From positions 1 to 64,000 of the forward strand of contig JBBJLW010000006.1 in NCBI GenBank assembly GCA_037720595.1: 64,000 nt of DNA. The letters are read 5' to 3'. Both the position numbers and the translations under genes were made by a program. This stretch comes from Gaiellasilicea sp037720595. Its GTDB lineage: Bacteria > Actinomycetota > Thermoleophilia > Gaiellales > Gaiellaceae. Below are positions 17,343-25,960 of this stretch, piece by piece (the first letter of the stretch is position 1; the number at the start of each line of letters is the position of its first letter). The notes under the pieces are model-generated. The model ran no database searches and was not told the DNA's origin. It saw only the letters and a program-made list of their open reading frames with translations.

Positions 17343-18464
17343 CTACGCCAGCGCAGCCCGGAGCGCGTCGACCACGCGCTCCTGATCCTCCGCCTCGATC
17401 TGGGCAAAGAACGGGAGCGCGAGGGTTCGCTGCGAGAGCTCCTCCGAGACCGGGCAGAGGCCCTCCGAAAAGCCGTAGGTCTCGCGCATGTACGCCTGGA
17501 GGTGAATCGAGGGGAGGTAGCGCGAGGTCGCGATCCCCTGGCGCTCGAGCTCCTCGATCACGCGCTCCCGGTCGATTCCGCGCGCAAGCGTGACGACGTA
17601 GACGAACCACGAGCGAACGTGCTCGGCGTCGTCGGCAAGCGGAACCTCCAGTCCCTCGACATCGGCCAAGAGCTCGGAATAGCGCCTCGCCGCTTCTTGA
17701 CGGAGCCCGAGAATCGTCTCGAGCTTTTCGAGCTGACCGATCCCGAGCGCGGCCCTGATGTCGTCGATCCGATAGTTGTAGCCGAGCCGCGCGTGCTCGA
17801 GCCAGCCGCCGCCGTCGGCGCGCCCCTGGTTGCGGAGGCTCTTCAGCAGCAGCCATTCCGCCTCCGAATGCGTCGTCACCATCCCGCCCTCGCCGGTCGT
17901 GATCTGCTTGTTCGGATAGAAGGCGAAGACGGCCGACGGGCCCTGGGAACCGACCCGAGCTCCCCGGTACTCGGCTCCGAGCGCCTCGCACGCATCCTGG
18001 ATCAGCGCCAATCCGTGCCGTTCGCAGAGCCGCTGCAGCGGCTCGAGCTCGCAGGGATAGCCGAAGATGTCGACCGCGATCACGGCCTTCGTCCGCTCCG
18101 TGATCGCAGCCTCGACGGCGGCCGGATCGAGGTTCAGCGTCTTCGGGTCGATATCCGCGAAAACCGGCGTCGCGCCCTCGTAGATCGCGCAGTTCGCCGA
18201 GGCGACGAACGAGAACGGCGAGGTGATCGCCTCGTCCCCCTTCTCGAGGCCCGCGAGCCGGCAGAGCAGGTGCAGGCCGGCCGTCCCGGACGAGACGGCG
18301 GCCGCAAACGGCGCCCCGACGCATTCCGCGAAGAGTTCCTCGAAGCGGTCGATCGAGGGCCCAAGCGAGAGCCGCCCCGAGCGGAGCACCTCGAGCACGA
18401 GCTCCTCGTCCCGCTCGTCGATGTACGGCGCCGAAAGCGGGATCGGCTTGAGCGCCGTACTCAT
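17343..18464 (-). CDS. DegT/DnrJ/EryC1/StrS-family aminotransferase
   Basis: 373-aa PLP enzyme. The PLP lysine is Lys 186 in AFYPNKQITTGEGG, with Asp 157 in LIQDACEALGA and SSGTAGLHLL (about 58-67) as phosphate-binding loop. The family aminates nucleotide-linked keto sugars for surface glycans. No sugar gene is adjacent, but it is the last gene of a leftward amino-acid block, 22 nt after ilvE. Substrate cannot be deduced. Confidence 0.9.
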   Translation of the reverse strand: MSTALKPIPLSAPYIDERDEELVLEVLRSGRLSLGPSIDRFEELFAECVGAPFAAAVSSGTAGLHLLCRLAGLEKGDEAITSPFSFVASANCAIYEGATPVFADIDPKTLNLDPAAVEAAITERTKAVIAVDIFGYPCELEPLQRLCERHGLALIQDACEALGAEYRGARVGSQGPSAVFAFYPNKQITTGEGGMVTTHSEAEWLLLKSLRNQGRADGGGWLEHARLGYNYRIDDIRAALGIGQLEKLETILGLRQEAARRYSELLADVEGLEVPLADDAEHVRSWFVYVVTLARGIDRERVIEELERQGIATSRYLPSIHLQAYMRETYGFSEGLCPVSEELSQRTLALPFFAQIEAEDQERVVDALRAALA

Positions 18465-18486
18465 CGGACGACCTTCGGTTGGACGC

Positions 18487-19422
18487 TCATGCCTGGGTCG
18501 ACGCCCGCTCGGCCACGTCCACGTAGTCGAGCCAGTGACTCCAGCGCTCGCTTTGGCCGCGAACCGTGTCGAGATACGCCTTCTGGAGCTCGAGCGTCAC
18601 CGGACCGACGCCCACCTCGTGGTCGTCGACCGACCGGACGGGCGTCACCTCGGCGGCCGTACCCGTCATGAAAACCTCGTCCGCGAGGTAGAGGTCGGAA
18701 CGGATCACGTTGCCTTCCTCGACGACGTAGCCGAGATCCTGCGCGATCTGGATCACGGTGTCGCGAGTGATCCCGGGCAGGATCGAGGTCGAGAGCGGCG
18801 GCGTCCAGAGCCGGCCGTCCTTGACGACGAAGACGTTCTCGCCCGACCCGTCGGCGACATAGCCGTCGGCGGTGAGAAGGATCGCCTCGTCGTAGCCGGC
18901 GCGCTGAGCCTCGTGAACCGCGAGCATCGAGTTGAGATAGATCCCGGTCGCCTTCGCGACGTGCGGGATCGTGTTGGCGCCGACGCGTTGCCACGAGGAG
19001 ACCTTGGCGCGGATTCCCGAGCCCGCATTCTCGTCCCCGAGATAGTTGCCCCAGGGCCAGCTCATGATCACGACCTCGATCGGGTTGTCGCCCGTGTGCA
19101 CGCCGAGCTCGCCGTAGCCGTAGAAGGCGAACGGGCGGACGTAGCACTCGGCCAGGCCGTTCCGGCCGATCAGCTCGTGCATCGCCGTCCTGATCTCGTC
19201 GATTCCGAACGGCAACTTCATGTGGAGTAGCTTCGCGGAGCCCGCGAGCCGGTTCAGATGCTCCCCGAGCCGGAAGACGGCCGGACCCTTCGGCGTCTCG
19301 TAGCAGCGGATCCCCTCGAAGACACCCGTGCCGTAATGGAGCCCGTGGGCGCCGACGTGGATCGTCGCATCCTTCCACGGGATGAACTCACCGTTCATCC
19401 AGATCGTCTCGGTCTCGCGCAT
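18487..19422 (-). CDS. ilvE: Branched-chain amino acid aminotransferase
   Basis: 311-aa fold-type IV PLP aminotransferase, last step of valine, leucine and isoleucine synthesis. Lys 157 in IPHVAKATGIYLNS is the PLP lysine; GLHYGTGVFEGIR, YVRPFAFYGYGELGV, and GSGENVFVVKDG are family hallmarks. The ATG follows the stop of the upstream deacylase directly (TGAATG at 19425-19420), so translation is probably coupled. Confidence 0.94.
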   Translation of the reverse strand: MRETETIWMNGEFIPWKDATIHVGAHGLHYGTGVFEGIRCYETPKGPAVFRLGEHLNRLAGSAKLLHMKLPFGIDEIRTAMHELIGRNGLAECYVRPFAFYGYGELGVHTGDNPIEVVIMSWPWGNYLGDENAGSGIRAKVSSWQRVGANTIPHVAKATGIYLNSMLAVHEAQRAGYDEAILLTADGYVADGSGENVFVVKDGRLWTPPLSTSILPGITRDTVIQIAQDLGYVVEEGNVIRSDLYLADEVFMTGTAAEVTPVRSVDDHEVGVGPVTLELQKAYLDTVRGQSERWSHWLDYVDVAERASTQA

Positions 19423-19938
19423 TCAGGCGTCTCCTCTCGGGGCGGAATGGTAAGCGGCCTCCTGGACGGCGTCCATCGGCTCGCCGCGGGTCAAACGCAG
19501 CAGCTCGGGCGGGCGAATCGCAGCGAGGTGCGCCGGCGAGCCGGCGCCGACCCAGACGAGATCGTGGGTCAGAAGCGTTCTGTCGACGAATCTGCGCGCG
19601 ATTCGCGGCAGCGGGAACGGAGCGACGGCACCGGGCTCGAAGCCTGTGGTGGCAACTACCTCGTCGGCGCCGGCGATCCTCGCATCCGTCGCTCCGGCGG
19701 CGCGCGCGACCTTGTCCAGGTCGACACGGCGGTCGCCCGGAACGAGGACGACGACAGGCCGGCCGCCGCAGATGACGACGATCGACTTGACAATCTGATC
19801 GAGCGAGCAACCAGCAGCCTCGGCGGCGGCGCGGGCGGTCGGCGTACCTGACTCGAACTCCTCGAGCCTCGCCTCCCCACCCGCCTCCCGCAGGAAAGCG
19901 GCGACTCGCTCGACCGGCTCGGGCCAGCTCGTGCGCAC
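19423..19938 (-). CDS. YbaK/ProX-type aminoacyl-tRNA deacylase
   Basis: 171-aa member of the YbaK family that edits mischarged tRNAs in trans. Key features are the CSLDQIVKSIVV strand, VLVPGDRRVDLDKVA, and a GAGSPAHLAAI block near residue 130. Start is GTG 19938 with TACTCT 6 nt upstream. It sits between serA and ilvE in a leftward amino-acid cluster. Confidence 0.88.
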   Translation of the reverse strand: MRTSWPEPVERVAAFLREAGGEARLEEFESGTPTARAAAEAAGCSLDQIVKSIVVICGGRPVVVLVPGDRRVDLDKVARAAGATDARIAGADEVVATTGFEPGAVAPFPLPRIARRFVDRTLLTHDLVWVGAGSPAHLAAIRPPELLRLTRGEPMDAVQEAAYHSAPRGDA

Positions 19939-19944
19939 CGCGGA

Positions 19945-19950
19945 AGAGTA
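19945..19950 (-). promoter_or_regulatory. -10-like TACTCT for the deacylase gene
   Basis: Minus-strand TACTCT ends 6 nt before GTG 19938, consistent with a leaderless transcript starting inside the serA-ilvE block. No -35 recognised. Confidence 0.4.
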
Positions 19951-19953
19951 CCC

Positions 19954-21510
19954 CTAGCCGAGGACTATGAAGCGGGCGTCGTCGAAACCTTCGCCGCGCA
20001 CGCGCTCCAGCAGCTCGGCCGGCGGCGCGGAGTCGATCGAGAGCGCCATCAGCGCCTCACCGCCCTCCTTCGTCCGCGAGACCGCCATGTTCGCGATGTT
20101 GACGCCGCTCGCCCCGAACATCGTCCCGACGCGACCAATCACGCCCGGAACGTCGGCGTAACGGAAGAAGACCATCCGGGGCGAGAGCTGCAGGTCGATC
20201 CCGAAGCCGAGGGCCGCAGCGAGGAAGTGCCTGTGCTCGGGCCCGACCGTGGTGCCCGAGACCTCGACGCCGTCGACCGTGACGGAGACGAGATTCGTGT
20301 AATCGCGCGCAGTCGTCGAGCGCTCCTCCGTCACCTCGATTCCGCGCTCCGCAGCGATCAGGGGGGCGTTGACGTAGTTGACCGCCTGCTCGACGCGCCC
20401 CTCGAAGGCGCCGTTCAGCGCGGCGACGGTGAGGAGACGGGTGTCGTGCTCGGCGAGAGCTCCGTTGTAGGCGAGCGCGATCCGGCGCGGCTGGCCGCCG
20501 GCCAGCTCGACGGCCAGCCGGCCGAGCCTGGCCGCAAGCGGGATGAACGGCCCGAGCAGCTCGAGGTCCTCGGCGCGCACCACCGGGATGTTGACCGCGT
20601 TCGTGACGAGCCCGCCCTCGAGCGCGGCGACGACCTGCTCCGCGACGATCACGCCGGCCCGATCCTGGGCCTCGCCGGTCGACGCGGCGAGATGCGGGGT
20701 GACGACGACGGCATCGAGCTGCAACAGCTCGCCGGTATAGGGCTCGGTGGAGAAGACGTCGAGCGCGGCGCCGGCTACCCGGCCGCTGCGAATGGCCTCG
20801 GCCAGCGCCGCCTCGTCCACGAGCTCGCCCCGCGCGGCGTTCACGATGCGCACGCCCGGCCGAACGTGAGCGAGCGCGGCGGGGCCGAGGAAACCACGCG
20901 TCTCCTCCGTGAGCGGCAGGTGGAGGGTCAGGAAGTCGGCAACGGCGAGCACCTGCTCGGCGGTCTCGGCGTGGTCGGCTCCGAGCTCGCGGAAGCGGTC
21001 GGGGACGACGAACGGGTCGTAGCCGACGACGCGCATCCCGAGGCCGAGCGCGCGCCGTGCAACTTGCCGCCCGATCCGGCCGAATCCGAGCACGCCGAGC
21101 GTCTTGTCCGCGAGCTCGACGCCGCCCCAGCGCGAGCGCTCCCAGCGACCCTGCTTCAGGGCGGCATGGGCCTGCGGGATGTTGCGGGCGAGCGCGACGA
21201 GCAGGCCGATCGTGTGCTCCGCAGCCGAGACGACCGTCGAGTCGGGCGCGTTCGCGACGACGATTCCCTTTCGCGTCGCGGCGGCGACGTCCACATTGTC
21301 CACCCCCACCCCCGCGCGCCCGATCACCTTGAGCTTGTCCGCATGCTCCAGCAGCTCCGCGGTCAGCTTCGTGGCAGAGCGGATCACGATCGCGTCGTAA
21401 TCCCCGATGATCTCCTCGAGCGGGGATTCGAGATCGACGTCGACGTCGAAGCGCGAGCGGAGCAGCTCGACCCCGGCGGCCGCGATCTCCTCGCGCACGA
21501 GGGCTTTCAG
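19954..21510 (-). CDS. serA: D-3-phosphoglycerate dehydrogenase
   Basis: About 518-aa enzyme opening the phosphorylated serine pathway. GRAGVGVDNVD, the Rossmann motif LGFGRIGR, the NAARGELVDE block, HLAAST and the long form's intervening and C-terminal ACT domains (VPGVIGRVGTMFG) are present. Normal SerA starts with a strand such as MKVLV; here this is reached only by starting at CTG 21510, with AAGGAG 7 nt upstream and overlapping the previous gene's stop as CTGA. A GTG at 21498 is the next possible start but would lose four residues of that strand. Confidence 0.93.
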   Translation of the reverse strand: MKALVREEIAAAGVELLRSRFDVDVDLESPLEEIIGDYDAIVIRSATKLTAELLEHADKLKVIGRAGVGVDNVDVAAATRKGIVVANAPDSTVVSAAEHTIGLLVALARNIPQAHAALKQGRWERSRWGGVELADKTLGVLGFGRIGRQVARRALGLGMRVVGYDPFVVPDRFRELGADHAETAEQVLAVADFLTLHLPLTEETRGFLGPAALAHVRPGVRIVNAARGELVDEAALAEAIRSGRVAGAALDVFSTEPYTGELLQLDAVVVTPHLAASTGEAQDRAGVIVAEQVVAALEGGLVTNAVNIPVVRAEDLELLGPFIPLAARLGRLAVELAGGQPRRIALAYNGALAEHDTRLLTVAALNGAFEGRVEQAVNYVNAPLIAAERGIEVTEERSTTARDYTNLVSVTVDGVEVSGTTVGPEHRHFLAAALGFGIDLQLSPRMVFFRYADVPGVIGRVGTMFGASGVNIANMAVSRTKEGGEALMALSIDSAPPAELLERVRGEGFDDARFIVLG

Positions 21511-22661
21511 ACCGGGGCTCCTTCGGCATAGACCTCGAGCGCGCGCGTGGCGGCGAGACCGCGCTCGATGGGCGCGTCGAGCTCGCCCAGCACGAGCTCG
21601 ACGGCTGAGAGCGCGGTCGCGATGTCGAACTCGTCGAACCAGCCGATGTGCCCGATCCGGAAGATCCGCTCCTTGAGGTCGCCCTGGCCGGCCGCGATCG
21701 TGATTCCGTGCCGGTCGCGGAGCGCATCGGTCAGCTCGGTCGAGCCGAGACCGTCCGGCATGAAGGCGGCCGTGACGACAGCCGAGCGCTCCTCATCCGG
21801 CGAGAAGAGCTCGAGCCCCATCGCCTTGATCCCGGCACGGCAGGCGCGACCGAGCCGGGCGTGGCGGGCGCAGGCGGCGTCGAGCCCCTCCTCGAGCAGC
21901 AAACCGAGTGCGACGTCGAGCGCGACGACGAGCGAGACCGCCGGTGTGAAAACGCTGTCCAGCTTTGCCTGGGCTGCACGCGTCCGCTGCCAGTCGAAGT
22001 AGTAGCGCGGCAGCGTCGAGCGCGCCGCGAGCTTCCAGGCGGCTTCCGAGACAGCGACCGTGGCGAGGCCCGGAGGCGTCATCAGAGCCTTCTGCGAGCC
22101 CGCGACGACGATGTCGAGGCCCCATTCGTCCATCTCCAACGGGACGGCGCCGAGGCTCGAGACGGCATCCACGACGACGAGCGCTCCCGCATCCTTCGCG
22201 ACGGCGGCGAGCGGCCGCAGGTCGCAGACGACGCCCGTCGACGTCTCCGAGTGGACGAGGAAGACGAGCGAGACCCGCTCGATCTCGGCGAGCTTGCGCG
22301 TGAGCTCGACGGCGGAGGGCGTCTCGCCCCACGCGTAGCTCAATTCCTCGACCTCGCAGCCGTAGCTGCGAGCCATCGACGCCCAGCGCTCGCCGAACTG
22401 CCCGGCGCTGACGGCGAGAACGCGGTCTCCCGGGGAGCAGAGATTGAGGATCGCCGACTCGAAGGCGCCGGTGCCGGAGCAGGTGAAGAGAAGGACTTCC
22501 GCGCTCGTCCGATGCACCTCCTTGAGCCTTCCGAGCACTCGCTCGTAGACGATTCGGAAGTCGGGCGCGCGGTGGTGCAACACCGGCTCCGAGAGCGCGG
22601 CCAGCACCTGCGGCGGCACGGGCGTCGGTCCGGGCGTGAACAGGTATCGCTTCGGCGCCAT
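21507..22661 (-). CDS. Class V aminotransferase, probable SerC-type (phosphoserine) or serine/alanine-glyoxylate aminotransferase
   Basis: 384-aa PLP enzyme with PLP lysine Lys 191 in VVAGSQKALMTPPG and the entry motif YLFTPGPTPVPP. FTCSGTGAFESA and VLVHSETSTG-like segments place it with alanine/serine-glyoxylate aminotransferases. In several lineages such enzymes replace SerC. Its overlap with serA makes a phosphoserine aminotransferase role likely, by inference. Start ATG 22661 has a TAGGCT box 8 nt upstream. Confidence 0.85.
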   Translation of the reverse strand: MAPKRYLFTPGPTPVPPQVLAALSEPVLHHRAPDFRIVYERVLGRLKEVHRTSAEVLLFTCSGTGAFESAILNLCSPGDRVLAVSAGQFGERWASMARSYGCEVEELSYAWGETPSAVELTRKLAEIERVSLVFLVHSETSTGVVCDLRPLAAVAKDAGALVVVDAVSSLGAVPLEMDEWGLDIVVAGSQKALMTPPGLATVAVSEAAWKLAARSTLPRYYFDWQRTRAAQAKLDSVFTPAVSLVVALDVALGLLLEEGLDAACARHARLGRACRAGIKAMGLELFSPDEERSAVVTAAFMPDGLGSTELTDALRDRHGITIAAGQGDLKERIFRIGHIGWFDEFDIATALSAVELVLGELDAPIERGLAATRALEVYAEGAPV

Positions 22662-22669
22662 CCGCTCGG

Positions 22670-22675
22670 AGCCTA
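22670..22675 (-). promoter_or_regulatory. -10-like TAGGCT for the serC-like gene
   Basis: Minus-strand TAGGCT ends 8 nt before ATG 22661. Together with the box at 22702-22707 it forms a compact divergent promoter pair. Confidence 0.4.
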
Positions 22676-22701
22676 GCGCTCGCCTCCGCGCCGGGCGCGC
22701 A

Positions 22702-22707
22702 TACGCT
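22702..22707 (+). promoter_or_regulatory. -10-like TACGCT for the membrane-protein gene
   Basis: TACGCT ends 6 nt before GTG 22714, which supports that start. Confidence 0.4.
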
Positions 22708-22713
22708 CCGGCC

Positions 22714-23328
22714 GTGGAAGCCCTGCTCGCATTCGGCGCCGCCCTGTTGACGCTCCGGCTGAGCGGCCTCCTCGCAGCCCGCTGGCGCAGCACGCGCTCG
22801 GCTCAACTCGCGGCCTGGAGCGCCGGGCTCGGCGCCTACGCGCTCGGGGCTGCGGCGCTCGCCTGGGGCTCTGCCGCAGGCTGGGACGACCGGTCGTTTC
22901 GTGCCTATTACCTCTTCGGCGGCCTGCTCACGGCACCGCTGCTCGGCGCGGGTTCCCTACTCGGGATGGGGCGACGTCTGGCGGGACCTGTCGTGCTCGT
23001 CTATGCCGGCCTCGCGATCGGGATCGCCGTCGCCGTTCCGCTCTCGGCTTCAGTGAGCGGGACGACGATCCCGGAAGCCCAGGCCCACCTCGAGCTCTTT
23101 CCAGCACGGATCGTGGCCATCGCCGGCAATGTGGCGGGCTCGGTGGCGCTCGTCGCGGTCGCGCTCGTCACGCTCCGACGGCGTCCACTCGGTAACTCGC
23201 TGCTCCTCGCCGGGGTCGCGCTGGCCGCCGTCGGAAGCGCGTTGGCCGGGCTCGGCACCGGGAGGACCTCTCTCTTCATCGCCCTCGCGGCGATCATGAT
23301 CTACGCGGGCGCAGTCGCTCGTTCGTGA
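22714..23328 (+). CDS. Integral membrane protein, unknown function
   Basis: 204 aa from GTG 22714. Six or seven hydrophobic helices are apparent with no catalytic motif; a charged stretch (ALVTLRRRPLGNS) separates the last two. The frame continues upstream to 22636 but overlaps the divergent serC-like gene, so the GTG is preferred. No family recognised. Confidence 0.6.
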   Translation: MEALLAFGAALLTLRLSGLLAARWRSTRSAQLAAWSAGLGAYALGAAALAWGSAAGWDDRSFRAYYLFGGLLTAPLLGAGSLLGMGRRLAGPVVLVYAGLAIGIAVAVPLSASVSGTTIPEAQAHLELFPARIVAIAGNVAGSVALVAVALVTLRRRPLGNSLLLAGVALAAVGSALAGLGTGRTSLFIALAAIMIYAGAVARS

Positions 23329-23450
23329 CAGAACTTACGTTTTGCAAACAACAGGCCTGCTAGCCTGCCGGGGCAACGCGCGCTGCCCGGATGCCCTGCG
23401 GCTCCTCCGCGTCCCGGCGGCCGATCCTGTTCCCGTTCAAGGGGGTTTCG

Positions 23451-24002
23451 TTGAACCTGTCCGTTCGTTTGCTGCTGCTCGTAGGGATTCTCGTCCTGGC
23501 GTTTGCTGCGTTTGCGCGGCTGGAGGCCGCCGATGCGCGCTCCGCCCGGGTGAGCCTCGCCGAGCAAATCGCGGACTACCGCAGCGAGACCTGGCGCTGG
23601 CAGCGGCTGATGGGGAAGCCGCGCACGCCGACGACCTACAGCGAGCGCAAGGTCGCGAGCAGTACCTACCGTAGGTGGGTGCGCGATCTCTGGCGGACGC
23701 GCGCCCTCGTCGCCGAGCGTCGCGCCGCTCGGCCCCCGCACCGCTCGCAATGGCTCTGCATTCACCGATACGAACGTCATCCGCTCCAGGGTTGGGCGAC
23801 GCAGACCGGCAACGGCTATTACGGCGGGCTTCAGATGGACATCTCCTTCCAACGGGCGTACGGCTCGGATGTCCTCCGTCGCAAGGGCACGGCGAACAAC
23901 TGGTCGGCGGTCGAGCAGATGTGGGTCGCCGAGCGCGCCTACCGCAGCGGCCGTGGCTTCCACCCCTGGCCGAACACCGCCCGCTCCTGCGGGTTGATCT
24001 AG
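23451..24002 (+). CDS. Secreted Rpf-like transglycosylase
   Basis: 183 aa from TTG 23451, preceded by AAGGGGG at 6 nt spacing. An N-terminal helix (NLSVRLLLLVGILVLAFAAF) acts as signal or anchor. The C-terminal part (about 98-183) matches the resuscitation-promoting-factor/transglycosylase-like domain: WLCIHRYERH with the probable catalytic Glu, TGNGYYGGLQMDISFQ and WSAVEQMWVAERAY. It should cleave peptidoglycan outside the cell. An ATG at 23391 gives a longer, less likely version. Confidence 0.82.
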   Translation: MNLSVRLLLLVGILVLAFAAFARLEAADARSARVSLAEQIADYRSETWRWQRLMGKPRTPTTYSERKVASSTYRRWVRDLWRTRALVAERRAARPPHRSQWLCIHRYERHPLQGWATQTGNGYYGGLQMDISFQRAYGSDVLRRKGTANNWSAVEQMWVAERAYRSGRGFHPWPNTARSCGLI

Positions 24003-24006
24003 CGCG

Positions 24007-24132
24007 TCAGGTCGGGTCGTCCTCGCCGCGCGCGCGGCGCTCGCGCAGATAGACCGCGAGAAAGACCGACAGGAGCCCGACGGCGAGCAGGAACTCGACG
24101 ATCGCGCCGCCGATCCCGCCGTGCGCGAGCAT
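24007..24132 (-). CDS. 41-aa single-pass membrane miniprotein
   Basis: Starts ATG at 24132, overlapping the stop of the preceding membrane-protein gene by one base (TGATG). The 41 residues consist of a short Gly-rich start, one strong hydrophobic helix (AIVEFLLAVGLLSVFLAVYL) and a basic/acidic tail RERRARGEDDPT. The overlap suggests it is made in fixed ratio to the upstream polytopic protein, perhaps as a small subunit. No family recognised. Confidence 0.55.
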   Translation of the reverse strand: MLAHGGIGGAIVEFLLAVGLLSVFLAVYLRERRARGEDDPT

Positions 24133-25502
24133 CAGTCCTGCGAGAGCAGCCACAACCCTCCGATCGTGTAGGCGACCATCAGCGCGAGCAGCGCGTACTG
24201 CGAGCGTAGCGCCGCCTTCGGCGGGAAGAGGCTGATGGCCCGGTCGTGCGCCACCGCGAGTCCGGCGACATGGCCCGCGACGAGCGCCCCGACCTGGACG
24301 TACCAGATCGTGTTCGGCGAGAGCGGCGCCAGATTCGGCGCGTAGTCGGCGACGCCGAAAAGATCCCAGCCGTACCCGAACGGATCCGAGCCGAGCGGAA
24401 GCGCGAACTGCCCCTGGACGAGGAGCAGCGTGAAGTAGTGCGCCACGGCATAGACGAGCGCGATCGGGACGAGGCTCTGGAGGAACTCCGGCTCGAGCGG
24501 GCGCTCGCCCCCGGCCGTTCGTCGCGCCAGTCGAGTGGCGCCGAGATAGGCGAGGACGACGAGGGCGATGCAGCCGAGCAACCCGCCCAGCGCGAGCAGT
24601 GTCCCGACGAGATCGGCAGCGCCGGGGGAGTCGAGAACGTACGGGCCCTCGACATCCGCCCGCAGGTCTTGCCACACCGACGAGCGGCTGAGGCCGTCGA
24701 ACGCGACCGAGCCGAGCATCACCGTGACGACGGCGAGCATCCCGGGCACCCGCTCGGCTCCGGCGAGCCCGGAGAGCGGCGTCCGCAGCACGAGCCGGCC
24801 GTTCCGCTCGTCGTTCGTCCGGCCGAAGGGAGCGATCCGGGCGAGCAGCCCGAAGTAGACCGTGAAGGCCTCGCCTCGCTCGGCCCAGAGTTGCCGGCCG
24901 ACGGCCGCCATCCCGAACCACGTCACGTAGCTGTAGAGCGCGATCGCGAGCGCGAGCGCCCGGGGGTTCGCAGGATCGACATAGCAGAGCTCGAGCGCGA
25001 CGAATGCAAGGAGGAGCAACGCCGCCGGATAGACGCCGAGCCGCTCCGGATAGGCGACGATCGGATTCCAGGTCCGTCCGAGCGCACGCCAGATCCAGGC
25101 GGCCGCGCTCGCGATCGCAAGCCAGGGGTTGAGCGCCGGCCAGACGTTTCCGAGCACGACCTGGAGCAGGACGATCCCGAGCCAGAAGATGACGTAGACG
25201 AACGTGGGCGCCAGATTCGTCGCCGAGGACGGCTCGCCGAGCAGCGCCGCCAGGAAGACGAGCACGAGCAGACCCGCCGAGACTGCGCCGAGCAGAACGC
25301 GCAGAGCGGTCGAGCGGAGCACGCGCTCGAGGCCTTGCGGTAGCGGCCTCCCCTCGGCGCGCCGGTCGAGCTGCGAGCGCTTCCAGAGCGTGCCGAGCAG
25401 CAGGAACGAGAGCACGAGCACGACCGCCGCGCCCCACGAGAAGAGCCACGTCGGAACCGGGAGGTCGCGGACGCCGCCGATCCCGTGCGCGACCAGGATC
25501 AA
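24132..25502 (-). CDS. Polytopic membrane protein of unknown function
   Basis: 456 aa with about 11-12 hydrophobic helices. Related actinobacterial proteins are, as far as I recall, often labelled fenitrothion hydrolase, but nothing in this sequence proves hydrolysis. Polar residues inside helices (NVWPALNPWLAI, HYFTLLLVQGQFALPL, HVAGLAVAHD) could bind a metal or substrate. The TTG start (25502) overlaps the stop of the cupredoxin-like gene as TTGA, and the gene overlaps the next miniprotein gene. Confidence 0.7.
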   Translation of the reverse strand: MILVAHGIGGVRDLPVPTWLFSWGAAVVLVLSFLLLGTLWKRSQLDRRAEGRPLPQGLERVLRSTALRVLLGAVSAGLLVLVFLAALLGEPSSATNLAPTFVYVIFWLGIVLLQVVLGNVWPALNPWLAIASAAAWIWRALGRTWNPIVAYPERLGVYPAALLLLAFVALELCYVDPANPRALALAIALYSYVTWFGMAAVGRQLWAERGEAFTVYFGLLARIAPFGRTNDERNGRLVLRTPLSGLAGAERVPGMLAVVTVMLGSVAFDGLSRSSVWQDLRADVEGPYVLDSPGAADLVGTLLALGGLLGCIALVVLAYLGATRLARRTAGGERPLEPEFLQSLVPIALVYAVAHYFTLLLVQGQFALPLGSDPFGYGWDLFGVADYAPNLAPLSPNTIWYVQVGALVAGHVAGLAVAHDRAISLFPPKAALRSQYALLALMVAYTIGGLWLLSQD

Positions 25503-25960
25503 GGACGAACCTCGAGCTCTCCGATCTGGACCCCGCTGTCCTCGAGCTCGATCTCGAAGCGCCCCGGCACGGAGGCGACGAACCGGATCCTGGCCGGTGC
25601 TCCCGGCGCGACGTTCGCCATGAGGTCGTAGCCGTGCAGATGCACGTGATCGGCGACGTCGGCGCTGACGCGGAGCACGACGATTCGACCCCGCGAGACC
25701 GAGTCCCGCGCGATCCCGCCCTGCGGCGTCCCACCGGTGATGGTGTAGTCGATGCGAACCGTGCCGGGACCGCTGCTTCCCGTCGTCGGCGGCGGCCCGG
25801 TCGTCGTCACAGGCGCGCTCGTCGTCACGGGCGCAGTTGTCGTCGGAGCCGAGCTCGTGCTCGCTGGTTGTTCGTCCTCGGGCCGCAGAGCGATGAAGAG
25901 AGCCAGGAGAAAGCCGAGCACCGCCGCCGCGATCGCGACCTTGCGGAATTCGGGGCTCAC
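25499..25960 (-). CDS. Membrane-anchored cupredoxin-like protein
   Basis: 153 aa. An N-terminal anchor (VAIAAAVLGFLLALFIAL) is followed by a Thr/Pro-rich linker (about 35-65) and a beta-rich domain with DHVHLHGYDLMANV and FEIELEDSGVQIGELEV, as in cupredoxin-like electron-transfer or copper-binding domains. His residues in HVHLHGYD are candidate ligands; the usual Cys ligand is absent. GTG start overlaps the gatB stop as GTGA, and its own stop overlaps the next gene, so the set is coupled. Confidence 0.75.
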   Translation of the reverse strand: MSPEFRKVAIAAAVLGFLLALFIALRPEDEQPASTSSAPTTTAPVTTSAPVTTTGPPPTTGSSGPGTVRIDYTITGGTPQGGIARDSVSRGRIVVLRVSADVADHVHLHGYDLMANVAPGAPARIRFVASVPGRFEIELEDSGVQIGELEVRP

